A DNA stretch of 64,000 nt from Algoriphagus aestuariicola (GTDB taxonomy: Bacteria > Bacteroidota > Bacteroidia > Cytophagales > Cyclobacteriaceae): positions 213,168 to 277,167 of the forward strand of contig NZ_JAFKCW010000004.1 of NCBI RefSeq assembly GCF_017254835.1, in the 5' to 3' direction. Numbering within the stretch: position 1 is the stretch's first letter; every line of letters begins with the position of its first letter. Both the position numbers and the translations under genes were made by a program. Shown in pieces: positions 1-9,001 of this stretch. The notes beneath the pieces were generated by a model. It was not told the DNA's origin. It did no database searches and saw only the letters and a program-made list of their open reading frames with translations.

Positions 1-1152
1 AAAAACAGTTCTTCATGGACAAAATCGCCTTTACTGTTTTTACTGTTTATACTTCCTCGTTTAGGGATAGCTCAGACGGGTAAAGCTCTATTAACAGATA
101 ACGCCCTCAAAACTCATCTTGACTCTTCTGTGAATATTTGTGCAAAGACCTACATGTCGGATCCAAATTCGGTAGGTCTTTCAATTGGCATTTTTCTTAA
201 TGGTAAATCTTATAAATTTAATTATGGCGAGGTAAAAAAGGGAAGTGGTAAACTCCCGACTGCCAATACTTTTTATGGTATTGGATCAATTGATAAGACA
301 TTTGCTGCAACTTTATTAGGTCAGGCTGTTCAAGAAAAAAAGATAAAGCTGAATGACGATATTAGGAAATACTTACCCACAGGATACTCAAATCTGGAAT
401 ACGAAGGAACTCCGATCAGATTTGTAAATCTTGCAAATCATACGTCTGGTTTGCCCAATGCAATCAAGAAATATTCACCACAAATACAGGATAGCCTGCG
501 CCAGTTGACGCTCGCAGACCAAGTAAACTTTTATTCGTTGTACTCCGCCGATAGTTTGCTCGCCGATCTTTATAAAGTAAGGCTTGATACTATTCCGGGT
601 ACAAGATATCAATACAATAATAATGATATAAAACTTTTAATACTGCTACTAGAAAGAATATACGGTCAATCTTATGGGCAGCTTTTGAGGGATTTTGTGA
701 ATAAAAAACTGAATATGAGTGATACCAAGACCGAACTTTCTGTTTCCGACACGTCAAGGGTCTCAACTGGTTATTTCAGAAACAAACCTGAGAATTTCGT
801 AAACTTAAAAGGTTTCTTTGTGGGCCCAACGGTAGTTTCAACCACAAATGATATGCTGAAATATATTGAAGCTAATCTTTCTGAAAAAAATCAGGCTATT
901 AAACTCACTCATCAGAGAACATGGACAGAAAGTGATAGTTTCTCTTTGGGATTGGGCTGGATGATTGGAGGTGAAAGCAATGGTGACCACTATATTTATC
1001 ACGATGGAAATACACGAGCTGGCTATAACTCCATCTGTATATTTTATCCTAAAGACAATTTGGGAATTGTTATAATGGTCAATGAGACAAATAGCTTAAG
1101 TAAAATTGGAGATCTGGCAAACGAAATAAAAGTGAAATTGAGCTACAAATAA
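1..1152 (+). CDS. Secreted serine hydrolase, beta-lactamase/S12 family (5' end cut off)
   Basis: The reading frame is open from base 1, so the start codon lies just left of the window. The first ~25 visible residues are hydrophobic and end in an Ala-Gln typical of a signal peptidase site (LPRLGIAQ), so the enzyme is probably exported to the periplasm or outside. The S12 serine hydrolase signatures follow in order: SxxK (S-I-D-K, visible residues ~96-99) with the nucleophile, a Tyr-Asn-Asn segment (~205) fitting the YxN motif, and a His-Asp-Gly near residue 334 in place of the KTG triad, as in many esterase or peptidase members. Family members hydrolyse beta-lactams, D-amino peptides or esters; the substrate cannot be told from sequence. 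A GTG at 130 could be called as a start but would remove the signal peptide. The gene is followed by 2.4 kb of repeats. Confidence 0.85.
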   Translation, partial: KNSSSWTKSPLLFLLFILPRLGIAQTGKALLTDNALKTHLDSSVNICAKTYMSDPNSVGLSIGIFLNGKSYKFNYGEVKKGSGKLPTANTFYGIGSIDKTFAATLLGQAVQEKKIKLNDDIRKYLPTGYSNLEYEGTPIRFVNLANHTSGLPNAIKKYSPQIQDSLRQLTLADQVNFYSLYSADSLLADLYKVRLDTIPGTRYQYNNNDIKLLILLLERIYGQSYGQLLRDFVNKKLNMSDTKTELSVSDTSRVSTGYFRNKPENFVNLKGFFVGPTVVSTTNDMLKYIEANLSEKNQAIKLTHQRTWTESDSFSLGLGWMIGGESNGDHYIYHDGNTRAGYNSICIFYPKDNLGIVIMVNETNSLSKIGDLANEIKVKLSYK

Positions 1153-1296
1153 CTTCACAAGACCACAACAATGGCAGTTCCACACATGCCGACACACAGA
1201 CCAAAGCAAATCCTCAAATCATTCCGCCCTACTGTCACTTCGAGCCTCGATCGTCTTTGAGAGGCACAAATCCCATTTCGGATAGGCGCGTTCGGG

Positions 1297-1364
1297 GGAC
1301 AAACCGTTAGGAAACAGCCCGCCGCGGCGGGGCTGTTTTAGGTTTGGGCCAGACTGTAGGGTTG
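1297..1364 (+). repeat. Palindromic cassette, CAAACC subfamily
   Basis: Arms AACAGCCC/GGGCTGTT around a GC-rich palindromic centre. The hexamers CAAACC and GGTTTG flank the hairpin and are complementary. The cassette ends with GGGCCAGACTGTAGGG. Confidence 0.75.
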
Positions 1365-1398
1365 GCGAAGTTACTCCGGCGTTCGGCCGAGTGCGGTT

Positions 1399-1495
1399 AG
1401 GACCGAGCGTTAAAGATTAATCCGTCGCGGCGGGCTAATCTAGCGAGAGCCTGTCCCGATCGCGCAGCGAATCGGGAGGCCAGCTTGCAGGGCTG
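1399..1495 (+). repeat. Palindromic cassette, GAGCG subfamily, with nested hairpin
   Basis: GAGCGTTAAA is followed by an imperfect GATTA.../...TAATC hairpin, then TAGCGAG, then a nested AGCCTGTCCCGAT...ATCGGGAG hairpin (about 1448-1478), and the 3' consensus CCAGCTTGCAGGG. Copies at 19635 and 27370 lack the nested hairpin. Confidence 0.75.
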
Positions 1496-1515
1496 GGAAT
1501 GTCTTGACCTTTTGG

Positions 1516-1580
1516 TTCCACCCCTGCGTCCCGGCTCCTCGCTAAAAATACCCACCGGGTATTTTTTAACGCTCGGCCCT
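1516..1580 (-). repeat. Palindromic cassette, GAGCG subfamily (reverse)
   Basis: On the minus strand it reads GGGCCGAGCGTTAA, then arms AAATACCC/GGGTATTT, then TAGCGAGGAGCCGGGACGC. It sits after a CTTGACCTTTTGG segment. Confidence 0.75.
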
Positions 1581-1902
1581 CCCCACGGTCAGTGCCTGCC
1601 TCGCCGCTAGGCGGGTCCCCGCGGACCACTGAACCATTTGGCGTCACAGCTCCGTCCTCCGGCATTGAGTTCGCTGCCGCTGCCATGTTTCCTGCGCCGG
1701 AGGCAATGGATTAGGTTTGTCTGATGCCAGGGGTTAAAACCCCCGCTTGCCCGCCGTGGCGGGGCTACAAAGATTCCGCTCCTACGGAGCTGTTTCCAGT
1801 TGTCCTGCTTCTCCCCCGATTTTTACCAGTACTGGACTTTGTACCAATCTCAACCCCGGCCTTTGGCGGACACAAATCCCAATTCGGATAGGCGCGCGGG
1901 CC

Positions 1903-1955
1903 GACGTGGCAGCGGGCCAGCGTCCAGCCAAGTGCGGTTGGAGCTTTGCCACGTC
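1903..1955. repeat. 53-nt covarying stem module
   Basis: GACGTGGC at 1903-1910 pairs with GCCACGTC at 1948-1955 around a core AGCGGGCC...GTGCGGT. The copies at 26819 and 56420 have the same 53-nt span but different, still complementary arms. Confidence 0.7.
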
Positions 1956-1967
1956 TTGACCTTTTGG

Positions 1968-2033
1968 TTCCACCCCTGCGTCCCGGCTCCTCGCTAAAAA
2001 TACCCACCGGGTATTTTTTTAACGCTCGGCCCT
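1968..2033 (-). repeat. Palindromic cassette, GAGCG subfamily (reverse)
   Basis: AAATACCC/GGGTATTT hairpin with the usual GAGCGTTAA and TAGCGAGGAGCC flanks on the minus strand. It interrupts the CTTTTGGT...GGTCAAGCCAAAAGG hairpin that is uninterrupted at 56484-56509. Confidence 0.75.
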
Positions 2034-2604
2034 AGGTCAAGCCAAAAGGACGTGAAAGAAAACAACCGTCGAGGTTCCTGAGGCTTCACCAAAGCTCTGT
2101 TGCTTGAATGCTGGATTGTTTACCAAATCAACCGCCTTTTCCAATCCATATCCCTGTGCTGAGGTTGAAACTTCTGATCCATTTTACCTAGTGTTAAAAC
2201 CTCAGGCTACGGTATCGGCCGTACCTACGGCACGCATTCACCTATTCTGGGTCCTGACTTCGGATCCCGGCCTTTGGCGGACACACATCCTCCCCACCAG
2301 TCAGTGCCTGCCTCGCCGCTAGGCGGTTCCCCGCGGACCACTGACCATTTGGCGTCACCGCTCCGTCCTCCGGCATTGAGTTCGCTGCCGCTGCCATGTT
2401 TCCTGCGCCGGAGGCAATGGATTAGGTTTGTCTGATGCCAGGGGTTCCGCTGCGCTGCACCCCTGGCTACAAAGATTCCGCTCCTACGGAGCTGTTTCCA
2501 GTTGTCCTGCTTCTCCCCCGATTTTTACCGGGACTGGACTTTGTACCAATCTCAACCCCGGCCTTTGGCGGACACAAATCCCAATTCGGATAGGCGCGCG
2601 GGCC

Positions 2605-2657
2605 GACGTGGCAGCGGGCCAGCGTCCGGCCAAGTGCGGTTGGAGCTTTGCCACGTC
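2605..2657. repeat. 53-nt covarying stem module
   Basis: Second tandem-unit copy: GACGTGGC (2605-2612) and GCCACGTC (2650-2657). Confidence 0.7.
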
Positions 2658-2669
2658 TTGATCTTTTGG

Positions 2670-2735
2670 TTCCACCCCTACGTCCCGGCTCCTCGCTAAA
2701 AATACCCACCGGGTATTTTTTTAACGCTCGGCCCT
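2670..2735 (-). repeat. Palindromic cassette, GAGCG subfamily (reverse)
   Basis: Second tandem-unit copy of the AAATACCC/GGGTATTT cassette, again inside the CTTTTGG...CCAAAAG hairpin. Confidence 0.75.
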
Positions 2736-3630
2736 AGGTCAAGCCAAAAGGACGTGAAAGAAAACAACCGTCGAGGTTTCTGAGGCTTCACCAAAGCTCT
2801 GCTGCTTGAATGCTGGATTGTTTACCAAATCAACCGCCTTTTCCAATCCATATCCCTGTGCTGAGGTTGAAACTTCTGATCCATTTTACCTAGTGTTAAA
2901 CCCCCAGGCTACGGAATCGGCCATACCTACGGCACGCATTCACCTATTCTGGGTCCTGACTTCGGATCCTGGCCTTTGGCGGACACAAATCCTCCTCGCA
3001 CGGCCTGTGCCTGCCTCGCCGCTAGGCGGGTCCCCACGGACTACTGAACCATTTGGCGTCACCGCTCCGTCCTCCGGCATTTTTTCTTCTGCTGTCACAA
3101 TGTTTCCTGCGCCGGAGGCAACGGATCAGGTTTGTCTGATGCCAGGGGTTCCGCTGCGCTGCACCCCTGGTTACAAAGATTCCGCTCCTACGGAGCTTTT
3201 GCCGTACATCCCCTTGATAGCTCCCTCCCTTGGAGAGCCTGTCCCGATGAGCGCAGCGATATCGGGAAGAGGGGGGTGAGGTTATCGACCGAGAGTAGGC
3301 GAAAGGAAATTTTTTAATTCGATGCCAACAGGCCCAATCAGAAAGGATTTAAAGTGCAGGTTACATGTTGAATCAGCTTAAAAAAAACTAAAATATATTC
3401 TAAATCACTGTTGCTTCGTATGGTTTGCAACTATATTTTAGTCAGAGAAACAATCAAAACGTGACTGCGGAAAGTCAGGCCTGGAATTCTTCAGAAGCGA
3501 CCAAAAGCTGACACATCTAGAAGCTGATTTTGGCGGAAGGGGATAGGTACTTTTGCCGTTAACGCCTACTGATTTTTTGTTTCAGATTTACCATCCTCTC
3601 CACCCAACCATCCCCACCCTGCACTTTCCA

Positions 3631-5730
3631 ATGGAAAAAGTGAATGTCCAACTGAGTCCTGAATTCAGAACCCAAACCGTCAAGGCCGTCACAGCTATCG
3701 GCCTTTTTGTTTTTACCTATTTTGTCCTTTTCCTATTGGCACTTGGACTGACCGCATTGTGCATCATGGGGGGTATTCTCCTCATTTCGATCAAAGTTGC
3801 CATCATCACCATTGGTTTGGGTCTGGGGCTGGCCAGTTTGGGCGTGTTGATCCTGATATTCTTGGTCAAGTTTCTCTTCAAATCACACAAAACAGACAGG
3901 TCTCACCTACTTGAAATCACCCAAGCCGATGAACCGTTACTTTTTGCAATGATTGAGGATATCGTCGCCAAGGCAGGAACCTCTTTCCCCAAAAAAGTCT
4001 ACCTGTCCTACGACGTCAATGCGGCGGTGTTTTACGATTCCAACTTTTGGAGCATGTTTTTTCCGGTAAAGAAAAACCTGCAAATCGGAATCGGTCTGGT
4101 CAATTCGGTCACTCAGGCTGAGCTAAAGGCGATTCTTGCGCACGAGTTTGGACACTTCTCCCAGCGTTCCATGAAGGTGGGTAGCTACGTCTATCAGGTC
4201 AATCAGGTGCTCATCAATATGCTCTACGAAAATGATTCCTTCGATCAGCTCGCTGCCAAATGGGCCAATATCACCGGCTATTTCCACATTTTTGTGGTGG
4301 TAGCCGTCAAAATCATCAAAGGGATCCAATGGATCCTGCGGAAAATGTATGAATTGGTCAATCGGGAATACCTGGGACTGTCCCGGGAAATGGAATTCCA
4401 TGCCGATGAGGTCGCTGCTCATATTACCGGATTTCAACCGCTGAAAACTTCCCTTTTGCGACTTTCATTTGCCAATTATGCCTTGGATTCGGTCTTTGAC
4501 TTTTACAATGGTAAAGTTTCTGAAAACCTCGGGACGCAGAATCTATTCGCAGACTACCAAATGGCAATGAACATACTGGCAAAGGAAAATGGCCTGGACC
4601 TGGAAAATAGCCTCCCCAAAGTCACCGAGGTAGAACTCAGCCGCTACAACAAATCAAAGCTGGTCATCAAGGACCAATGGGCCTCCCACCCGAGTACTGA
4701 AGATCGGGTAGCACGTTTGGAAAAATCCGGAATCACAGTGGAAGGACTGTCATCAGAGCCCGCCGGTGCACTTTTTCTGAAAATAGCGGACTATCACAAA
4801 ACCTTTACCGAGCAGCTTTTCAGTACAGTGAATTATCAAGGGGAACCAACCCAACTTCTGGCAGATCAATTTTCTGAGGCTTTCGAAAAGGACTTGGTAA
4901 GAAATTCGTTCCCAAAAATCTTCAATGGGTACTACGATAACAAAAATCCGGTTTTCTTCGCCCCGGAGGAGACCAGTTCCGGTTTTGAGGAAATGTCAGA
5001 CCTATTTTCCGATGAAAAAGAGGATTGGATCTATACCGCTCAAGCACTGGAAAATGATATCAGAACCCTGAATCAAATTCATAGCGGGATGCTCAAGGTA
5101 AAATCCTTCGATTACGACGGAATCAAATACAAACCCAAGCAAAGTATCGGGCTGGCAAAGAAACTCCGTCAGGAGGCTGATGCCCTGAATGCTGAAATCC
5201 GGGAAAATGACCGCGCGATACTGGGGTATTTTTATGGTGTGGAGCGCATGAAAGAATCCAAGCTGGCTGACTACCTGCAGACCTATTTCAGCTACGACAA
5301 CTTTTATGCCGAGCAGATCAAGGTATATGATGAAATCAGTCAAGGCTTGGTTTTCGTCAATCAGTCCACTCCCTTTGACGTAATCAGGTTAAATTTCCTC
5401 AACCTCAAACCACTGGAGTTAACACTGAAAACGGGGATAAGAGCGATCCTGGAAGATCCAGCTTTTGCGAATGAACTGGATACCGACATGAAGGCAAATT
5501 TCGAACTGTACATCAATCATGATTGGGTTTATTTTGGCAATGAGAAGTACTTCGATGAGAAACTGGCATACTTGTTCCAAGCAAAAGAGGATTTTGGCCG
5601 CTTGCTATCAAGAGGGTATTTCCTGAGGAAAAAGGAGCTCTTGGAATACTGGGCAGGTTTAGTAAAGCTAGACTTGGAATCACTTCCAAATGGCAGTCCG
5701 GGTTCGTATGAAGTCGATAGTCAGAATTGA
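3631..5730 (+). CDS. M48-family membrane metallopeptidase
   Basis: A zinc-dependent integral-membrane endopeptidase of the HtpX/Ste24-like M48 family, about 699 aa, with an unusually long C-terminal part. Two long hydrophobic segments lie in the first ~90 residues. The zinc site HEFGH is at ~171-175, with the third ligand in the downstream E-F-H-A-D motif near residue 255. M48 enzymes sit in the inner membrane and degrade or trim misfolded membrane proteins; the substrate here is unknown. The C-terminal ~400 residues carry no motif I recognise but are rich in charged, probably helical sequence. I chose ATG 3631 (MEKVNVQL) because the frame upstream, reachable from a TTG at 3553, encodes an unlikely Pro/His-rich leader. 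The gene stands alone between repeat-bearing gaps. Confidence 0.9.
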   Translation: MEKVNVQLSPEFRTQTVKAVTAIGLFVFTYFVLFLLALGLTALCIMGGILLISIKVAIITIGLGLGLASLGVLILIFLVKFLFKSHKTDRSHLLEITQADEPLLFAMIEDIVAKAGTSFPKKVYLSYDVNAAVFYDSNFWSMFFPVKKNLQIGIGLVNSVTQAELKAILAHEFGHFSQRSMKVGSYVYQVNQVLINMLYENDSFDQLAAKWANITGYFHIFVVVAVKIIKGIQWILRKMYELVNREYLGLSREMEFHADEVAAHITGFQPLKTSLLRLSFANYALDSVFDFYNGKVSENLGTQNLFADYQMAMNILAKENGLDLENSLPKVTEVELSRYNKSKLVIKDQWASHPSTEDRVARLEKSGITVEGLSSEPAGALFLKIADYHKTFTEQLFSTVNYQGEPTQLLADQFSEAFEKDLVRNSFPKIFNGYYDNKNPVFFAPEETSSGFEEMSDLFSDEKEDWIYTAQALENDIRTLNQIHSGMLKVKSFDYDGIKYKPKQSIGLAKKLRQEADALNAEIRENDRAILGYFYGVERMKESKLADYLQTYFSYDNFYAEQIKVYDEISQGLVFVNQSTPFDVIRLNFLNLKPLELTLKTGIRAILEDPAFANELDTDMKANFELYINHDWVYFGNEKYFDEKLAYLFQAKEDFGRLLSRGYFLRKKELLEYWAGLVKLDLESLPNGSPGSYEVDSQN

Positions 5731-6065
5731 GATACGAAGCCGGGGGACGCAGCGTGAAGGATTAGCCCGCCGCGGCGGGCTAATCTAGCTAGAGCCTGTC
5801 CCGATCGCGCAGCGTATCGGGAGGCCAGCTAGCAGGGCTGGAGTTCTCTGCTGATACCATTTCTTATTCCTCCCGATGGCTTCAGAGGTGGGAGAGAGGG
5901 CGTCGAATCGGACCTGCATCTCCAATTCTACCACTGCTCAAGCTCCCTTTCCTGGAGAGCCTGTCCCGATGAGCGCAGCGATATCGGAAAGAGGGCGGGG
6001 GGTGAGGTAGAGAAGGAAGGGATGTGTTGAAGATGGGAAAATCCCAATGGAGATCCGGGAGATGA
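5731..6065. repeat. Convergent intergenic gap with repeats
   Basis: Besides the cassette listed separately, positions ~5951-6010 hold the dispersed segment GAGCCTGTCCCGATGAGCG ... ATATCGG ... GGGGGTGAGG. It is also present near 3235 and, slightly diverged, near 52180. No gene is seen. Confidence 0.6.
5744..5841 (+). repeat. Palindromic cassette with perfect hairpin and nested insert
   Basis: GATTAGCCCGC/GCGGGCTAATC arms (about 5759-5785) are perfectly paired. They are followed by CTAGCTAG, a nested AGCCTGTCCCGAT...ATCGGGAG hairpin and GCCAGCTAGCAGGG. It lies 14 bp after the metallopeptidase stop and could serve as a transcript end. Confidence 0.75.
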
Positions 6066-7595
6066 TTAGCCCATATGCCCCAGCTTTCGGAACAGTTGAA
6101 TAGCGAGCAAGACAAAAACAAAGCTGAATGGAAGGGCAAAAAGGATTAATAAATTGCTCACGGCTTCCAGCAGTCGATCTTTTCCCAATAGGACCAGCAA
6201 AGCGGTAAAGACCAAAATACTGACTCCCCAAAAAATCCGAATGCCGGGCCTTGGTTCTGTTTTCCCCTCGTCAGTGAACATGCTCAGGACGAAAATCGCC
6301 GAATCGATCGAGGTGATCAAAAAAGCAGCCACCAAAAAGGTCGCCACGAAATTGCTCAAATGAGAAAATGGAAATACCGAGAAGTAGTTTAAAAGTGAAC
6401 TATAGATCGAGGAAAAAGCTTCTTTGTCAACGATTCCAGTTTGGAGCAGCTGGAAAGAATTGCCCCCAAAGACGGCAAACCAAAAGAATGTACCCAGCGA
6501 CGGCACCAATAGCGTGCCGAGGATCAACTCCCGGATGGATCTTCCTTTGGAAATACGCGCAATAAAAACTCCCGTAAAGGGTGCCCAAGCCAACCAAAAA
6601 GCCCAATAGAAGTAGGTCCAATCCCTGAGAAATTCATCCCCGACTTTGGCTTTTCCTAGGTTGAGACTCATCGGGATGAAGTCAATCAAATAAGCTTCCA
6701 ATCCCAATATAAAGTCCTTTAGGCTGAGGAGTGGTGCTCCCGATAGCCATGCAAAAATCAATAGCAAACTTGCCCCTCCTATTGTCAGATTGGATAGCAA
6801 ACTGATCCCCCGGCGTACGCCAAAATAGGCTGAGATCATCGAGACTACCGATAGCAAGGTAATGGGAATCAGGACTGTTTCGGACGAAAATGATCTTCCC
6901 GTCCAATGCATGATTGCCTCCAAAAGTTGCCTGCTTCCCAATCCCACACCAGCCACGACACCAAAAAGCGTACACAGTACCAACAGGAAATCCATCAGCA
7001 TTGACCAAACCGGATGAGTTTTGTTTCCCAACAAAGAAGAAGATCCCAAAGCTGGCCCCCCTTTTTGGTAGAGGTTGTAGGCCACGATTAAGGCCATCAG
7101 CCCGTAAAATGCCCAGGGAGTAAAGCCCCAATGGAAAAATGTGTATTCAAGTGCAAAGACCTTGGTATCCAAATGGGTTTCTCTCGGAGGGTTAAGAAAA
7201 TAGAATACGGGTTCTTGCACTGCTCGAAGCATCAACCCACCTCCCATGCCTGTACTGTACAGCATGGCAATCCAGGTAAACCAACCAAATTCAGGAGGAC
7301 CTTCACCCAAACGGATTTTTCCCAAGGGAAGAGCAGCAAGGATACCTAAAGTCAGCACAGCCCCTAGACCCAAAATCAGATAATAATCACCAAAATAGGC
7401 CAGCACCCAAGTGGTCCAATCGGCCAGTTGAACAGCCAATCGCTCCATGGAAAAAACCGCATACCCCAAAAAGAGCAAGAGGGCCACACCGCTGAGTTGG
7501 AGCAATCGAAGAGGGGGTGAAGAGGGGGTTTTAGAGGTCAAGTGAGTTGCGATTGAATCAAAAAGCCAAGGATTCTGTCTTCGGAAAATACCCAA
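6066..7595 (-). CDS. BCCT-family betaine/carnitine/choline-type transporter
   Basis: About 509 aa with roughly 12 hydrophobic segments. The family hallmarks are visible: a glycine-rich G-M-G-G-G stretch in the membrane helix that binds substrate and sodium, and the Trp-rich segment FYWAFWLAWAPFTG followed by F-I-A-R-I-S-K-G-R. BCCT carriers take up trimethylammonium compounds such as glycine betaine with Na+ or H+, or exchange them, mostly for osmoprotection; the substrate cannot be assigned here. The only in-frame start that keeps the N-terminal cytosolic tail is a TTG at 7595. The next ATG would delete part of the first helix. It converges with the metallopeptidase gene and has no operon partner. 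Confidence 0.9.
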   Translation of the reverse strand: MGIFRRQNPWLFDSIATHLTSKTPSSPPLRLLQLSGVALLLFLGYAVFSMERLAVQLADWTTWVLAYFGDYYLILGLGAVLTLGILAALPLGKIRLGEGPPEFGWFTWIAMLYSTGMGGGLMLRAVQEPVFYFLNPPRETHLDTKVFALEYTFFHWGFTPWAFYGLMALIVAYNLYQKGGPALGSSSLLGNKTHPVWSMLMDFLLVLCTLFGVVAGVGLGSRQLLEAIMHWTGRSFSSETVLIPITLLSVVSMISAYFGVRRGISLLSNLTIGGASLLLIFAWLSGAPLLSLKDFILGLEAYLIDFIPMSLNLGKAKVGDEFLRDWTYFYWAFWLAWAPFTGVFIARISKGRSIRELILGTLLVPSLGTFFWFAVFGGNSFQLLQTGIVDKEAFSSIYSSLLNYFSVFPFSHLSNFVATFLVAAFLITSIDSAIFVLSMFTDEGKTEPRPGIRIFWGVSILVFTALLVLLGKDRLLEAVSNLLILFALPFSFVFVLLAIQLFRKLGHMG

Positions 7596-7784
7596 TCCAT
7601 TGGGAAATCAGTCGAATGGTTTGGCATTTTTGGGGTTTAACTGTTCAATTTTTTGGGTCAAGTATAGTATCGGATTTTTTCCTGCCTGAAAATCCCTCTA
7701 CTGAAGAGCCTGTCCCGAGCAGCTCAGCGTATCGGTAGACTGGCATGCAAAGTGAGACGCCCGACCTGCCTCAGCGTCCACAAA

Positions 7785-8372
7785 CCACCCAGATGCCCAT
7801 TTTGATTCCGCGCTCTACCCTAGACAACTATAAATCTGGCCTTCAGTCTTCTTTGCCGGTCATCTCGACGATAGGAGAGATCTCACAGGTTGGACAACCC
7901 GACAACAGCTCCGCTCACTTTAGGCTCTTCATTCTCGTCTTCCCGACTTCCTAGGCAAGATTGTTAAACAAACGCCTACCTACCACAAAACTCCAAAGGG
8001 AGGGACGGCCCTTCAGGATTCACGGTTTTTGGAGTGGTGGAAAAACCGTGAATAAAGCAGGTTAGCTCCCGAGTGCGGACAAACCGTTAATAAACAGCCC
8101 TGTGGGCTGTTTTAGGTTTGGGCCAGGTTGTAGGGAGGGGAGATCCACCTGTTTTTAGGTTTGGAACCACTCCAAAAATCCAATCGATTCGGAATAAAGG
8201 ATGGATCAGAAAACACCACCGATTGGAAGTAAAGACTGGGGCCAAGGGGTTTTGGTTACTTTTTGCCCCACAAAAAGTGACAAATAAGAAAACAGCCTTT
8301 TAGGTTCCTTGATCTCAGTAGGCTGGACTGCACCGATGGTTGGTATTACCGCTTTTCTCCTTTTCAGCCTTC
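7785..8372 (+). ncRNA. Long structured repeat, copy 1 (candidate folded RNA or ssDNA element)
   Basis: This copy is about 90-95% identical by eye to 23330-23955. Structures in order are as follows. A hairpin at ~8017-8053 has 13-bp arms (ATTCACGG plus five T, paired with five A plus CCGTGAAT) and the loop GGAGTGGTGG. A palindromic cassette lies at 8077-8136. A segment ACCACTCC at 8166-8173 is exactly complementary to the loop bases 8031-8038. A final hairpin GTTACTTTTTG/CAAAAAGTGAC lies near 8259-8284. The loop-to-segment pairing would make a pseudoknot. The strand and whether it is transcribed are unknown. No ORF is shared in a way that suggests protein coding. Confidence 0.55.
8077..8136 (+). 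repeat. Palindromic cassette, CAAACC subfamily, inside long repeat
   Basis: GGACAAACCGTTAATAAA, arms ACAGCCC/GGGCTGT, then GGTTTGGGCCAGGTTGTAGGG. It is embedded in the long structured repeat. Confidence 0.75.
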
Positions 8373-8524
8373 ACATTTGAGCTTTCAAACTTCTCAGAGC
8401 CCCTCCAAAAACCCTCCCAATCTCCCTCCAATCCGTAGCCGGGTCATCCGTATTCTCAAACTCCTCAAACTCATGCCATTCATGGCTTACGGGACCGACT
8501 CCCCCTTTACAAAGGCCGGGAGGG

Positions 8525-8584
8525 GTGAGCGTGAAGAAACAGCCCTGTGGGCTGTTTTAGCGAGCAGCCAGCCTGCAGGGTGGG
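8525..8584 (+). repeat. Palindromic cassette, GAGCG subfamily
   Basis: GAGCGTGAAG, arms AAACAGCCC/GGGCTGTTT, then TAGCGAGCAGCCAGCC and TGCAGGG. No nested insert. Confidence 0.75.
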
Positions 8585-8714
8585 ACTGAAATGGAACCTA
8601 TCTCCAATTTTTCACAACTAAACGGATTTCCAGAGATCAACTTTCCCCGGAGTAGGGCAGTGGCCTCTCCGCCGTGGTTTGTGTATTCACAAACCACAGA
8701 ATCGTATGGCAGGT

Positions 8715-8918
8715 GCTTCCACGGATATTCCCCTAGGATTGGTAAAGACCACACTACGGGTGGGCGTGATCGCTCCAACAGTGTGGATGGGAGACAATCA
8801 GGAAAAAAACATGGAAGTTCTGCTTGCGATGAAAGAGGGAGACCCCTCGACCAAACTTCCCAACAGTTCATTTATCAGGACATGGGTCACACTGGTGAAA
8901 GCCCTATTGATATCGTGA
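8715..8918 (+). pseudogene. Possible remnant of a protein-coding gene, unidentified
   Basis: One frame encodes about 67 residues with protein-like composition (segments such as LGLVKTTLRVGVIAP and DPSTKLPNSSFIRTW) and is bounded by hairpin repeat sequence upstream and a stop at 8916-8918. There is no plausible start or complete domain. I do not recognise the family. It may be a decayed fragment left between repeats or an open frame by chance. Confidence 0.25.
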
Positions 8919-9001
8919 TTTTACTCCTGATACGATAGTCGTGAATTAGTTACTAGAATAGCTAGTAGATGCTCATGAAGGCTATTTATCCAACTACGTG
9001 A

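Larger units (their letters stand above)
1153..3630. repeat. Mosaic repeat island with ~700-bp tandem units
   Basis: No convincing gene lies here; the short ORFs are translations of repeats. From about 1590 to 3200 a unit of about 702-704 bp is repeated: two full copies (starting near 1638 and 2351, at the segment CGTCCTCCGGCATT) and the beginning of a third near 3055. The unit contains a 53-nt covarying stem module, a reverse-strand palindromic cassette and a ~250-bp tail beginning at the CAAGCCAAAAGGACGTG segment. The same tail recurs at 19043-19300 and 56497-56700. The stretch 3318-3630 is plain A+T-rich intergenic sequence in which I see nothing. Confidence 0.8.
7596..9001. repeat. Intergenic gap with the long structured repeat (copy 1) and other repeats
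   Basis: The gap holds the ~590-nt structured repeat (about 7785-8372), a lone cassette (8525-8584), a GTGGTTTGTG/CACAAACCAC hairpin segment (about 8661-8735) and a possible gene fragment (8715-8918). The dispersed AGCCTGTCCCGA segment is also present near 7708. The last ~80 bp before the regulator stop show nothing. Confidence 0.7.

Noticed and set aside
1590-3200. CRISPR array
   Set aside because: Repeat units are ~700 bp and composite, without short direct repeats and unique spacers; no cas genes.
1153-3630. Insertion sequence carrying a transposase
   Set aside because: No transposase-like ORF in any repeat island in the window.
3553-3630. Upstream TTG start for the metallopeptidase
   Set aside because: It adds a Pro/His-rich leader before a good ATG; unlikely in front of a membrane protein.
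7785-8372. Group II intron or retron
   Set aside because: A variable loop pairing with another segment recalls EBS-IBS contacts, but there is no reverse transcriptase, no domain V-like hairpin that I can see, and the order of the pairing segments is wrong for an intron on the plus strand.
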